Below are positions 13,991-24,642 of a DNA stretch of 64,000 bases, in pieces. Origin of the DNA: Ovis canadensis (lineage: Eukaryota > Chordata > Mammalia > Artiodactyla > Bovidae); assembly GCF_042477335.2 (NCBI RefSeq), contig NC_091247.1, positions 224,526,001 to 224,590,000 of the forward strand, in the 5' to 3' direction. The notes beneath the pieces are model-generated. The model had not been told where the DNA came from and did not search any database. It saw only the letters and a program-made list of their open reading frames with translations. Made by a program: the position numbers and the translations under genes. The first letter of the stretch is position 1; each line of letters starts with the position of its first letter.

Positions 13991-14660
13991 GTCAAATGAA
14001 ACAAAATTTGGCCCCTGAAATCTATCAGGGCAACTTGTCGTCACTATTTTGTAAAAGACTTGCAGTTGATCCTTATTGAATGGAATTACTATATTTGCTA
14101 CTTCTTTTCCAAAAAGTTCCACACTTTTAAAATATATATATAATTAATTGTGCCACCAAGCTGGGATAAGAGAAAACTATTTTTCTTGGGGTCACTAGTA
14201 GATGGAACCAATGGGCCTTTTTGTCACAAGCATCTTGTAGGTGTATGCTTTGTGGCAAGAATAATTTAACCTCATCTTTTGGTAATATTAATCCTAATTA
14301 ACTGATCATTTAAAGCCTGTCCACAAGAGCTGACTCTGTCTCACTAGTCAACTTTCTCTTAGAACTGGGATTAGGATTGCTTTTTAAGCAATCAAACAAA
14401 GGCTTTAAATCTGCAGTAGTCAGTTTTAAATGTGGGCATATCCAATTAATATCCCCTAATAATTTCTGGAAATCATTTAAAGTTAGTAAACAATCTCTCC
14501 ATAGCTTTAAAGGGGCAATATCAGTTTTCAAAACTTTTGGCAGACCTAAATATGAGACGCAAGTAAAGAGGTGTTGCACAATATCTTTATAAGCTTTTCC
14601 AGTTATCCTTCCATAATCTAAATCTGGTCTATGGCTTTTTAGATGACAATTAACCATCCA
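13991..14660 (-). pseudogene. Second, diverged ERVK pol fragment, antisense and out of order
   Basis: From 14657 downward on the minus strand comes integrase-core-like sequence ([21 protein letters not shown]). It is fused directly to an RT thumb ([20 protein letters not shown]) and connection domain (SVELFGKEVANIVIPFNKDQ). That thumb and connection are homologous to, but clearly different from, the ones at 12501-12960. The order integrase then RT is reversed for one genome, so at least one recombination or duplication junction lies near 14520, and another near 14000 where protease sequence follows. Confidence 0.72.
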
Positions 14661-14800
14661 ATCTTTGCTTGAATACTTCTAGCAACAGGGAACTCACTAC
14701 TCTCCAAGGTTTTAAACTCTCCCTCACCTTTTCCTCTGCAGCATTCTCACTCCGCATACCACTTTTTCTAATCCTACCAACTCATTTTCAGTAGTTGTTG
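14661..14800. other. Unassigned junction sequence
   Basis: This stretch lies between the antisense ERVK pol and the resumption of sense gamma gag. I recognise no coding motif. It should contain the right breakpoint of the ERVK block. No copy of the ERVK LTR is present here. Confidence 0.5.
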
Positions 14801-15298
14801 GCCAGGAGCACAGGGCCCCACTGAGAGCCCAGCCGCCTTCCTGGAAAGGCTGATGGAAGTTTTTAGACAATACACCCCCATGGATGCAGAAGTAGAAGGC
14901 ACCCAGGCCACCTTGATAATGCGCTTTGTCAATCAGGTGGCTCCTGATATTAGAAAGAAGCTACAAAAATTAGACCGCCTGAGTGAAAAGAGTAGCCAAG
15001 ATTTAATAACAGTAGCAGAAAGAGTCTACAACACCCACGAGACCCCCGAGGAAAAACAAGCCAAAGCAGCAGACCGCCAGACCCGAAACATGATACGCAT
15101 GCTGCTGGCCGCTACAGTTCCTGACTCATGAGAAAGGGAGCGCCAATTGCGCTGCGTAGCTACTGAAGGTCGCGACCAGCATTGGGAAAAAACCAATGTG
15201 CCTATTGTAAAGAAGAGGGACATTGGGCCAAAGAATGTCCCAAGAAAAAAAGGGGGCCACGAAAGGCCCCCATCCTGGCCATCGAACTGAGCGACTAG
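14801..15298 (+). pseudogene. gag, 3' part (end of capsid and nucleocapsid), broken
   Basis: Capsid resumes with PTESPAAFLERLMEVFRQYT (major homology region-like), then the helical C-terminus up to TGA at 15129-15131. Nucleocapsid keeps one complete CCHC zinc knuckle, CX2CX4HX4C, at 15197-15238 ([14 protein letters not shown]) followed by a basic tail. The knuckle lies in a different frame from the capsid end. The gag stop is TAG at 15296-15298. The zinc knuckle packages genomic RNA in intact relatives. Confidence 0.88.
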
Positions 15299-15320
15299 GG
15301 AGGACGGGGCTCGGCGCCCC
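15296..15320 (+). promoter_or_regulatory. Gag-pol UAG read-through context (fossil)
   Basis: GAC-TAG-GGAGGACGGGGC keeps the TAG followed by a purine-rich spacer and GC-rich stem of gammaretroviruses, where the stop is suppressed by a downstream pseudoknot to make Gag-Pol. Protease sequence continues immediately after in the same frame. The pseudoknot itself is inferred. Confidence 0.7.
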
Positions 15321-17625
15321 TCTCTGAACCCAGGGTGACCCTAAAAGTGGAGGGGACCCCAACTGACTTCCTTGTCAACACAGGGGCTCAATATTCAGTT
15401 TTGCTACAGCCCCAGGGAAAACTGGCCGACAAGACCTCTTGGGTGCAGGGGGCTACCGGGATGAAACAATACCAATGGACTACCCGAAGATCAGTGGACT
15501 TGGGTGCGGGCCGGGTATCCCACTCTTTCATGGTCATTCCGGAATGCCCCTTCCCGCTGTTGGGAAGAGACCTGTTGGCCAAAATGGGGGCCCAGATTCA
15601 TTTTCTCCTGGAGGAAACTAAAATACCCGACCAGACAGGCAACCCGATCCAAGTACTGACCGTTCAATTAGAAGATGAATATCAGTTGCACCAGAAACCC
15701 ATACTGCCCCAGTGGACATTCAAATATGGCTGGATGAATTCCCCAATGCATGGGCTGAGACAGGGGGAACCAGCTTTGCAGGCACCGCCCTCCTATATAT
15801 ATAGATCTCAAGCCAGGGGCCGACCCTGTCCGGGTCAACAATACCCCATGACCCTGGAGGCCCAACAGGGGATCAGTCCCCATATCTGCAGACTCTTGGC
15901 CCAGAAGATCTTGAGGCCCTGCCAGTCAGCCTGGAATACCCTCCTCCTCCCTGTCAAAAAAAACAATTCTCATGACTATCGGCCGGTATAGGATCTACGA
16001 GAAGTCAACCACCGAGTTTTAGATATTCACCCCACTGTGCCAAACCCATACAACCTCCTGAGCTCACTCCCACCAGACCAACACTGGTATACGGTCCTAG
16101 ATTTAAAAGACGCTTTCTTCAGCCTTCCCCTGGTGCCCAGAAGCCAGGATCTTTTTGCCTTTGAATGGTCCGACCCAGAAGAGGGAATTAATGGCCCACT
16201 GACCTGGACCCGGCTGCCACAGGGATTCAAGAATTACCCCACTATCTTTGACAAGGCCCTTCATGAGGACCTGGGTGAGTTCAGACAGCAACACCCCCAA
16301 CTAACCTTGTTACAATATGTAGATGACCTCTTGATTGCAGCCAAGGATCAACAAACCTGCCTCACGGGCACCCAAGAGCTATTGCAGACCCTTGGAAAAT
16401 TAGGATACCGAGCCTCAGCCAAAAAGGCTCAAATATGCCAACCAGAGGTCACCTACCTGGGCTATGTACTAAAAGAGGGGCAGAGATGGCTGTCAGGGGC
16501 ACGAAAGGAGACGGTACTCAAAATCCCTACCCCAGATTCACCTCGAAAGGTGAGAGAATTTTGGGGGGTTCCGCTGGCTTCTGCCGCCTTTGGATGCCTA
16601 ATTATGCAGAACTGGCTAAACCTTTATATGAAGCCACAAAGAGTACCACCCCTTTTAGCTGGTCAGAACAGATGGAGACGGCTTTCAAAACCATTAAAAT
16701 GGCCCTGCTGTCAGCCCCCGCTCTAGGGTTGCCTGACGTTACAAAACCCTTTCTCTTGTATGTAGATGAAAAACAGGGAGTGGCAAAAGGGGTATTGATG
16801 CAACATTTGGGACATTGGAAGCGGCTGTTGGCTTACTTGTCTAAACGCCGATACCCTGTGGCGTCAGGCTGGCCACCACGCCTCCGCATGATTGCAGCAG
16901 TGGCCCTAATGGTCAAGGATGCAGATAAACTGACATTGGGGCAAGAGTTGCATATCACCGCCCCCCATGCTATTGAGGGTATACTAAAACAACTACCAGA
17001 TAGATGGATCAGCAGCGCTCGGCTGACCCACTACTAGGGACTACTGCTAAACCCCTCCAGAATCATCTTTCTGCAGCCTACTGCTCTCAACCCAGCTACA
17101 CTGCTTCCTAACCCGGATTTACAAACCCCAATCCACGACTGAGGCGACATACTGGCCCAGTTACATGGAACATGAGAGGACTTGCAAGATCTCCCTCTAG
17201 CGGATGCTGAAGTCACCTGGTATACGGATGGGAGCAGTTTTGTCCAAAATGGACTCAGGTATGCAGGGGCCGCCGGAACCACTGAGACTGAAATCATATG
17301 GGCGGAAGCATTACCTCTGGGCACCTCGGCTCAAAAGGCTGAACTAATCGCCCTAAGGAAAGCTCTCCAGTTGGGAGAGGACAAGAAACTTAACATCATT
17401 ACTGATAGCCAATACGCCTTTGCTACTGCCCATATTCACGGAGCCATTTACAGAGAGAGAGGCCTCCTCATGGCCAAGGGTAAAACAATCAAAAACAAGA
17501 AATAAAGGCCCTCCTCTCAGCATTATGGCTTCCTAAAAAACTAGCCATAATACATTGCCCAGGACACCAGAATTTGGACACTCCGACCTCAAGGGGAAAC
17601 AACTTGGCGGAGAAGGCAGCCCGAG
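15299..17625 (+). pseudogene. pol: protease, reverse transcriptase and RNase H, broken
   Basis: Protease follows the TAG in frame and keeps LLGRDLL, but the catalytic triad reads Asn-Thr-Gly (codons 15377-15385) instead of Asp-Thr-Gly. RT begins around 15700, is interrupted by a TAG at 15989-15991, then runs open from about 16037. It has [28 protein letters not shown] and the catalytic YVDD at 16316-16327. A frameshift near 16560 splits palm from thumb and connection (to TAG 17035-17037). RNase H starts at about 17200 (WYTDGSSF, then AELIAL and ITDSQYAF) and is cut by a TAA at about 17505 before its last motif. At least four lesions exclude function. Confidence 0.9.
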
Positions 17626-18878
17626 ATGTTGCCCAGGGCGTGGTAATAGAAGCCACCCTACAACTGCCCGACCCTGGAAGCCCTGTTTTGCCAGCTCTGC
17701 CTGACTACTCACCAAGAGACTTAGATTGGATAAAAAGTTTGCCCATGACCCAACAATTGACTGGGTGGTGGCTGGCAGCGGATAGCTCCCTCATCCTCCC
17801 GGAAGAGCTGGGAAAATAGGTATTATTGAAGATGCATCACGCCACCCACCTGGGGACCCGGAAGATGCAGGACTTGATTAGACATGCCAAAACTACCATG
17901 AGAGACATTAGGCCAACAATAGAAAACATTGTATCAACATGCAAGGCCTGCCAGCTCACCAACGCTACCCGCCACCCAACCAACCCTGGATCTAGAGAGC
18001 GTGGAAGTCGACCAGGAGCCTACTGGGAGGTGGACTTCACGGAGGTAAAACCGGATAGATAGGGATACAAGTATCTACTGGTATTCATAGACACCTTCTC
18101 AGGGTGGGTAGAAGCTTTCCCCACCAAAAGAGAAACAGCGCAGGTGGTGGCCAAAAAGTTGATTGAAGACATCTTGCTGCGGTTCGGGGTTCCTGCACAG
18201 GTAGGGTCGGACAATGGGCCAGCCTTTGTATCTCAGGTAAGCCAGGGGGTAGCCCGGGCTTTAGGGGCTAAATAGAAGTTGCATTGCACCTACAGACCCC
18301 AGAGCTCGAGACAGGTAGAAAGGATGAATAGGACACTCAAAGAAATATTAACAAAACTAGTTGCTGAGACTGGTGGGGACTGGGTAGCTCTCCTCCCCTT
18401 TGCCCTATACTGGGTGCGGAACTCCCCCTACCAACTGGGACTTACCCACTTCGAGATTATGTATGGAATACCACCCCCAATAATTCCTAACCTAAAAACA
18501 GAGGTGCTAAAAGAAATAGATGATCAAAAATTACTCTTTTGTCTCTGGTCCTTACAATACTCCCACAGGGACACATGGAAGAGACTCAAGGCTCTACATG
18601 AGTCAGGCCTGCCACCTGAACCCCACCGCTACTGGCCAGGAGACTGGGTGTTTGTGCACCGCCATCGCCAAGAGACCCTAGAACCCAGATGGAAAGGACC
18701 CTTCCTAGTTGTCTTGATGACGCCCACTGCACTCAAGGTTGACGGCATATCCACTTGGGTTCACTACACTCATGTACGGCCTGCAGACCTGTTTGCCTTG
18801 AGAGAAGAGTTCCTTCCCCAGTGGAAAGCCAAGCTGGACAAGGCAAATCCCCTCAAGCTCAAACTACAACGACGATAA
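17626..18878 (+). pseudogene. pol: integrase, broken
   Basis: The N-terminal HHCC zinc domain is recognisable (HHATHLG, then CKACQLTN; 17833-17960). The core begins WEVDFTEVKP with the first catalytic Asp, continues with DNGPAF for the second, and RQVERMNRTL for the Glu. TAG codons at about 18060 and 18273 interrupt it. The C-terminal domain (WPGDWVFVHRH, GPFLVVLMTPTALKV) runs open to TAA at 18876-18878. Env begins in another frame across this end, as usual for gammaretroviruses. Confidence 0.9.
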
Positions 18879-20708
18879 AAATACTGCTTATGCTGTTGTC
18901 TCTATGGCCTGATGCTGCCGCTAACCCCCATCAACCCATGAACCTGACTTGGATGGTTTTAAGTGCGACCACAGGAGAGGTAATTAACTCTACCTCAGCC
19001 ATCTATCCTAAAAATACCTGGTGGCCGGACTTGGAATTTGACCTCTGTCTTCTGGCCGCGGGATCTTGGGACATCTTGGGAGGTAAGAACCCCCAGCAAA
19101 CCAGAATGTGGGGCCGGCATTAATCGTTGCAATACCTGGCCCCTTACCAACACAAGACCTGGATGCAGTCATTTCATTCAACGAGTGGCCTTGTGAGACA
19201 CTACCTTCTATGTATGCCCTGGGGGAAGACGGAACCAGGCAACAGTCAGTAATTGCAGGGGGGGGGGCGGGGGGCGCTGACAAATTTTACTGTGCCGCTT
19301 GGGGATGCTAGTCAACGGGGACTATCGACTAGGAACCTCCTACTCGAGGAGACTTGATTACTTTGAGTTGCATCCCAGGGCCCGCCGGATTAACTGGGGG
19401 ACATGGGAGGGGATCTCTCATTACGGGACCTTGTATGAGGTTTCTTTGCAATCTGGTGAGGCTCAAATTTTCAACCAAAGGAAAAAAGTTCCCCAGTTAG
19501 GAGGTGGGACAATCTTGGGGCCTCCGGCTGTATCAATCAGGATATGATAATGGATTGCTATTCACTGTTAGGCTAAAAATAGAACCCATACAGGCAGGCC
19601 CAAGTCAAGGCATAGGGCCTAATTCTGTCCTAGTGCCCCGAGAGCCTACCCGGACACCTCCTGGGCCCAGCTTTACCAGTACAAACAACACTCCCCCAAA
19701 TTAACTTTACAGGGCCCAATGTTAAAAACGGTCAGGACCGATTATTTGACATGATAGTTAATACCTATTGGGTCCTAAATTCCACCTGCCCAGACCTGAC
19801 TAATAGTTGCTGGTTATGTTATGACGTCAAACCCCCGTATTATGAAGGCATAGCCGTCCCGGGAAATTACACCCAAACGAGAGACCACAGAGCTTACCGA
19901 TGGCAGCAAAGAGGGGACGCAAGATTAACTCTCCAACGAGTGACTGGACAGGGCCTCTGCATAGGGAATGTCCCCCAAACCTATCAACACCTTTGCAATG
20001 CCACAGACTCTATATAACAACTGAGTACCTGGTACCTCCCCAAGAAAATTGGTGGGCATCCTCCACCGGCTTAGCACCTTGTATACATGGGCAGGTGTTA
20101 AATGACTCAAAAGATTTCTCTGTGTTAGTACTATTAGTCCCCCGACTGTTCTATCACTCCAATGATGAACTCCTCCAACAACTAGGAGACTCTCACCGGC
20201 CCAAGAGAGAACCGGTCACGGCTTTAACCCTCACAGTCTTGTTGGGGTTAGGAGCGGCCGGGGCAGGAACTGGGATATCCTCTCTGGTATTACAGAGTCA
20301 ACATTATTCCAGCCTAAGGGCAGCCATTGATCTTGATATCAAGCGACTAGAAAGCTCAGTCAGCCACCTCCAAGAGTCGCTGAGCTCCCTGGCAGAACTA
20401 GTACTGCAAAACAGAAGGGGGCTAGACTTGGTTTTTCTCCAGCAAGGGGGCCTATGCGCCGCATTAGGAGAAGAGTGCTGTTTTTATGTAGATCACTCAG
20501 GGGTGGTCAGAGAATCCCTGGCCAAGATAAGAGAAGGGCTGAATCAGAGAAAAAGAGAAAGAGAAGTGTCTCAGAGTTGGTTTGAATCCTGGTTCAACTC
20601 ATCCCCCAGGTTCACAACCCTCATATCTTCCTTGGCAGGGCCTCTGATTATCTTGCTTTTGCTACTCACCTTCGGGCCATGTTTATTAAACAAACTAATA
20701 ACCTTCAT
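18840..20708 (+). pseudogene. env: surface subunit and transmembrane subunit up to the BovB, partly open
   Basis: A hydrophobic signal segment at about 18880-18915 overlaps the end of pol. SU is split by frameshifts or stops near 19120, 19310, 19700 and 20000. It keeps the CWLC motif (about 19808-19819) that in gammaretroviruses pairs with the TM cysteines. From about 20010 one frame is open through a furin-like RPKR site (about 20200), a fusion-peptide-like [10 protein letters not shown] segment, heptad repeats, the CX6CC motif (about 20454-20481) and a membrane span (about 20640-20690). A BovB inserted at 20709 cuts off the cytoplasmic tail. Gamma-type env is known for membrane fusion, but this copy lacks an intact SU. 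Stop and frameshift positions are approximate. Confidence 0.9.
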
Positions 20709-21611
20709 ATTGTCACCCTGCTTATTTAACTTATATGCAGAGCACATCATGAGAAACGCTGGACTGGAAGAAACACAAGCTGGAATCAAGATTGCCGGGA
20801 GAAATATCAATAACCTCAGATATGCAGATGACACCACCGTTATGGCAGAAAGTGAAGAGGAGCTAAAAAGCCTCTTGATGAAAGTGAAAGAGGAGAGTGG
20901 AAAAAGTTGGCTTAAAGCTCAACATTCAGAAAACAAAGATCATGGCATCCGGTCCCATCACTTCATGGGAAATAGATGGGGAAACAGTAGAGACAGTGTC
21001 AGACTTTATTTTTTTGGGCTCCAAAGTCACTGCAGATGGTGATTGCAGCCATGAAATTAAAAGACGCTTACTCCTTGGAAGAAAAGTTATGACCAACCTA
21101 GACAGCATATTCAAAAGCAGAGACATTACTTTGCCGGTTAAGGTCCGTCTAGTCAAGGCTATGGTTTTTCCTGTGGTCATGTATGGATGTGAGACTTGGA
21201 CTGTGAAGAAGGCTGAGCGCCGAAGAATTGATGCTTTTGAACTGGGGTGTTGGAGAAGACTCTTGAGGGTCCCTTGGACTGCAAGGAGATCCAACCAGTC
21301 CATTCTGAAGGAGATCAGCCCTGGGATTTCTTTGGAAGGAATGATGCTAAAGCTGAAGCTCCAGTACTTTGGCCACCTCATGTGAAGAGTTGACTCATTG
21401 GAAAAGACTCTGATGCTGGGAGGGATTGGGGGCAGGAGGAGAAGGGGACAACCGAGGATGAGATGGCTGGATGGCATCACGGACTCGATGGACGTGAGTC
21501 TGAGTGAACTCCGGGAGATGGTGATGGACAGGGAGGCCTGGCGTGCTGCGATTCATGGGGTCGCAAAGAGTCGGACACGACTGAGCGACTGAACTGAGCT
21601 GAACTGAACTG
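20709..21611 (+). mobile_element. 5'-truncated BovB LINE in env
   Basis: The last 0.9 kb of BovB in sense, starting in the RT just before the YADD box and ending with the gaactgaactgaactg tail. It is flanked by a 12-bp target duplication AATAACCTTCAT at 20697-20708 and 21612-21623. The inserted RT frame happens to continue the env TM frame to a stop at about 21042. Confidence 0.95.
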
Positions 21612-21732
21612 AATAACCTTCATCAAAAGCGACATCAACATGGTGCAGCTCATGGTGCTCAGGTCCCAATATACAGCCCTACCAACGGCCCCCTTAACGG
21701 GAGACAATATAGAAGTGACTACAGACCCATGA
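21612..21732 (+). pseudogene. env cytoplasmic tail, separated by the BovB
   Basis: After the target duplication the env frame resumes and runs to TGA at 21730-21732, encoding a short tail (MVQLMVLRSQYTAL). The length and placement before the polypurine tract fit a gamma-type cytoplasmic tail. Confidence 0.8.
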
Positions 21733-21754
21733 TTGGGTCTGTCCTGGATCCTTG

Positions 21755-21766
21755 AGAAGGGGGGAA
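21755..21766 (+). other. Polypurine tract
   Basis: AGAAGGGGGGAA sits immediately before the TG of the 3' LTR. It is the plus-strand primer site of retroviral reverse transcription and confirms the LTR boundary. Confidence 0.9.
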
Positions 21767-21804
21767 TGAAGAACCTAAGCTACTCCATTTTGTCAAAAAG
21801 AGAA

Positions 21805-22276
21805 TGTTATGCCCAAGTCGTGAAATCTCCCAGTGACCACCAGGGAGCCGGTATCCGATGCAAAAGCAAGAGGGTTTTTATTACCAAGCTCAAGCTGGGG
21901 CTCCCACCGTTACCGACACAGCAGCTAAGGAGAGGAGCCCCGAACTCTGGGTTACATTGCTTATATATGGTATTCTTGCGCGAAAAATTCGAAAAACGGG
22001 AGTTTCCGGATTGGGAGACGTCTAATTGGTTACCTTCTGTGGAAGGGTCAGGTGTTGGGTTCTGACTGGTTTTCATTTCCCGGGCTTAATTCGAATTTCC
22101 CAGGCAGGTCATAAGTCCTGAACGTAAAGTCAGGAGATCCTGATCTGGGATCTGATTGGCTCAAAGGTGGTGGGGTGAGGTCAGGGGATTTCCAAAGACT
22201 CTTTCCTCAGAACTCTAAAATATAGGTTTTTTTTTTTTTTTTTTTTTTAACAAAATGGAGTGGCTTAGGTTCTTCA
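21805..22276 (-). mobile_element. Antisense solo LTR of a related class I ERV
   Basis: On the + strand it starts TGTTATGCCC and ends GGTTCTTCA, the reverse complement of the host LTR ends. It is 472 bp and clearly diverged from the host LTR in U3. It contains a 22-base T run at 22227-22248 (an A run in its own sense). It is bordered by AGAA at 21801-21804 and 22277-22280, a 4-bp target duplication. With only one LTR and no internal sequence it is the product of LTR-LTR recombination. Confidence 0.93.
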
Positions 22277-22587
22277 AGAACTCCATTTTGTGAGGTTCCG
22301 GGAAAAAGACTCTGGAAATCACCCGACCTCACCTCACTACCCACGAGCCGATCAGACCTCGGACCAAAATCTCCTGATTTCACGTTCAGGAATTTGTGGT
22401 TCACCTAGGTAATAAGAGCCAATCAGAAATCAACACACAACCCCTCGGAAGAGGGTGACCAATCAGATGTCCTCCAGCCTGGAAATCCCCTTTTCCACGA
22501 ATATACCCTATATAAGCAATGTAACCCAAAACTCGGGGCTCCTTCCCATAGCCGCTGCATCAGTGATGGCGGGAGCCCTAGCTTGGT

Positions 22588-22593
22588 AATAAA
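22588..22593 (+). terminator. Poly(A) signal of the 3' LTR
   Basis: AATAAA in the R region of the 3' LTR, followed by a CTTGCTTTTGCAT T-rich element. The 5' LTR has AACAAA at the matching place. Confidence 0.75.
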
Positions 22594-23519
22594 GACTCTT
22601 GCTTTTGCATCGGACATTGGCTCCCTGGTGGTCATTGGGAGATTTGGCGACTTGGGCATAACAGTTCTTCATTCATCCCAGAGATGTGGTGAGTGCCCAC
22701 TGTATGCACAGCTAGAGAGAGAGGGGCCCAGTTTTAACCAGTCTTCACTTCTGCCCCATTTTACCACCTTTATCCTCTGGGACTCTTCCTTCTACACCTT
22801 CACTTCTCTCCATCTCGGTTGATGCCTTTCTCTCCACCCTCCAATGAGCCCACGTTTTCCCCTCGGACACCTTGAAAGGTACAACAGAACCGCTCTGCTC
22901 TCCTCCTCCCTGGGCAGGTCCAGCTGGGAGCTGAGGGAACAGCTGCAGAGTGGGAGGCACTGTGCCCACTTACCTGACCTGGTGCTCAGGCAGCCCTCTG
23001 CAGTAGCTTACTGAGGCTCTGGAATGGGAGGGTATTGAACCAAAGTGAAAGTACGTGGTGTGGTGTGCCAGCAGACTACCCCCTGGTGTGGGAGCCCTGT
23101 GAGAGCCACTGAATGGTGGAGTTGAAGGTGGCACTGTCCAGCTCAGCACCTGGCCAGAGCAGGGCAGCAGGGTTTAGTTTTCTGTTTCAAGGTGAGACTT
23201 CTGTCATCTATATCAACTCTCCTGCATGTAAACAATGAAAAGAACATTTGTGTCTCCCCCACGCTCCCCATAAGGTACTTTGCTATACATGTTGATTATA
23301 AATAGTTTTAAGTAACACTGATATGCCAAGAAGAAAGTATGAGTCACCCTAATCTCACCACTCCGTAACCATAATTGACGCTCAACTGTTGGACCTTCAT
23401 CCTTTTTGCCCTTCATGTGCACACAGATCACATGTGATTTTTCAGTTACCAATACAGTAGCTACCTTGTATGAGCACTGTGTGTCAGGCCTTATCCATGT
23501 GCTGGCTTGCAGTAGCTCC

Positions 23520-23730
23520 TCCTGCCTCAGGGCCTTTGTTTGCTTTGTGTGTTCCCCTGGCTATACCAGATGCAGTTGTCACCACAGAATTTTAAGCTTC
23601 CTCTTAAATATCAGTTTCTGTTTTCTTCAACAGACTGGAAGCTCTCAGAGGGCAGGAACTGTCTCTTTGCCTGCCACAGAGATATTCAATAAATACTGTC
23701 AAATGAGTGTGCAAGTGATCTCATTTCATC
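23520..23730 (+). repeat. L2-like LINE 3' end
   Basis: Contains the L2 signature 'gactggaagctctcagagg', 'gcaggaactgtctctttgcc' and 'tattcaataaatactgtcaaatg'. Approximate ends. Confidence 0.55.
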
Positions 23731-24634
23731 TTCACCACTCCGAGGGGGCATTGTTCCCCTCGTTTTTTAGAGATGACAAAAATGAGAAGGAAAGAAACCC
23801 AAAACAAAACAGAAGTTATTTAACCAGCCCAAAGTCACAGGGTTCATAAGTGGATCCATATGTCCATATGGTTACCTCCACCCAACCTGTGAACTCGATT
23901 TTAAGTTTTGACCACGAAGCAACTGCTGTCTCACCGACTAGTGAGACAGCTTTTCCCTTTCACCAATATATTGTGCAAGTCTTTGTCAACAGATACACAT
24001 TTGGGTATGTAATGTTTAACGATGCCATGGAATTACATTGTGTGGATGTAATGTATTCATCAGGTCCTTATTGGGCTTTCCAGTTTTTCCAGGTTACAGG
24101 GGATTCCGTGATGAACACATGTGCTTGCGCACTTCTCGGAGCACTCGTACTTTTATTCCTTAGTAAAAATTCCTAGAAACCTGCACATTTGTTTACATCG
24201 TGACCAGCTGCGAGGTGGGGAAGTGAGATGGTTGAAGTGGGAATCCGTGGGTAGGTTGCGCCTCAGGATCTCTGCGGAACTCTGTCAAAATGTCGTGCTC
24301 GCACCGCACCCCAGAAGCCCTATGGTGGTTCCGGGGCACTGGCAGTGTCTTAAAGGACTGCAGGAGATTCGGAGGTACCCAGGGGGAGACCGCTGGAGTA
24401 CACACGTGGTCGCGGCAGATGCAAAGGCGCAGAGTTCGTAAAACAAACGCTCCGCACTCGGGCAGTTTGCTAGTCTCCGTAGAAAGGCTCAGGAGGAACG
24501 CGATTAGAGAGCATCTTCAAACTCCTCGGGGTAGACGGGGGCCAGGGTTGGGGGTCCAGTTTTGATTCTGCCCGCCCCAGTAGGCTGGGCAGAGAGGCGG
24601 GGGTGGGGGAAGAGGAGGATGACAGCTGGGAGGA

Positions 24635-24642
24635 TGACGTAA
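24635..24642 (+). promoter_or_regulatory. CRE/ATF-like site TGACGTAA
   Basis: TGACGTAA upstream of the SREBF2 CpG island, about 400 bp from the likely start region. Motif match only. Confidence 0.4.

Larger units (their letters stand above)
21767..22663 (+). repeat. 3' LTR of the gamma-type provirus, split by a solo LTR
   Basis: Segments 21767-21804 and 22277-22663 together give about 421 bp, matching the 429-bp 5' LTR once the inserted LTR and one AGAA are discounted. It keeps CCAAT-type boxes, TATATAA at 22509-22515 and a canonical AATAAA at 22588-22593. Its transcription direction points at SREBF2, 2.5 kb downstream. The right end abuts the target duplication GTTC. Confidence 0.95.
3814..22667 (+). 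mobile_element. Nested class I (gamma-type) endogenous provirus with its target duplications
   Basis: The left LTR starts TGAAGAACC at 3818 and the right LTR ends ATAACA at 22663. Both ends are bordered by the same four bases, GTTC (3814-3817 and 22664-22667), as expected for gamma-type integration. Inside, in order on the + strand, are a tRNA-Pro primer binding site, gag, a UAG, protease, reverse transcriptase, RNase H, integrase, env and a polypurine tract. The 18.8 kb span is about twice a normal provirus because of four later insertions: an antisense ERVK mosaic in gag, a BovB inside that, a BovB in env and an antisense solo LTR in the 3' LTR. Every reading frame carries stops or frameshifts, so it is a fossil. 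It sits between CCDC134 and SREBF2 in the sense direction of both. Confidence 0.95.

Noticed and set aside
19900-21042. Treating the env TM frame as a domesticated syncytin-like gene
   Set aside because: The surface subunit is frameshifted, the tail is cut by BovB, and there is no evidence of selection. Kept only as a point to check.
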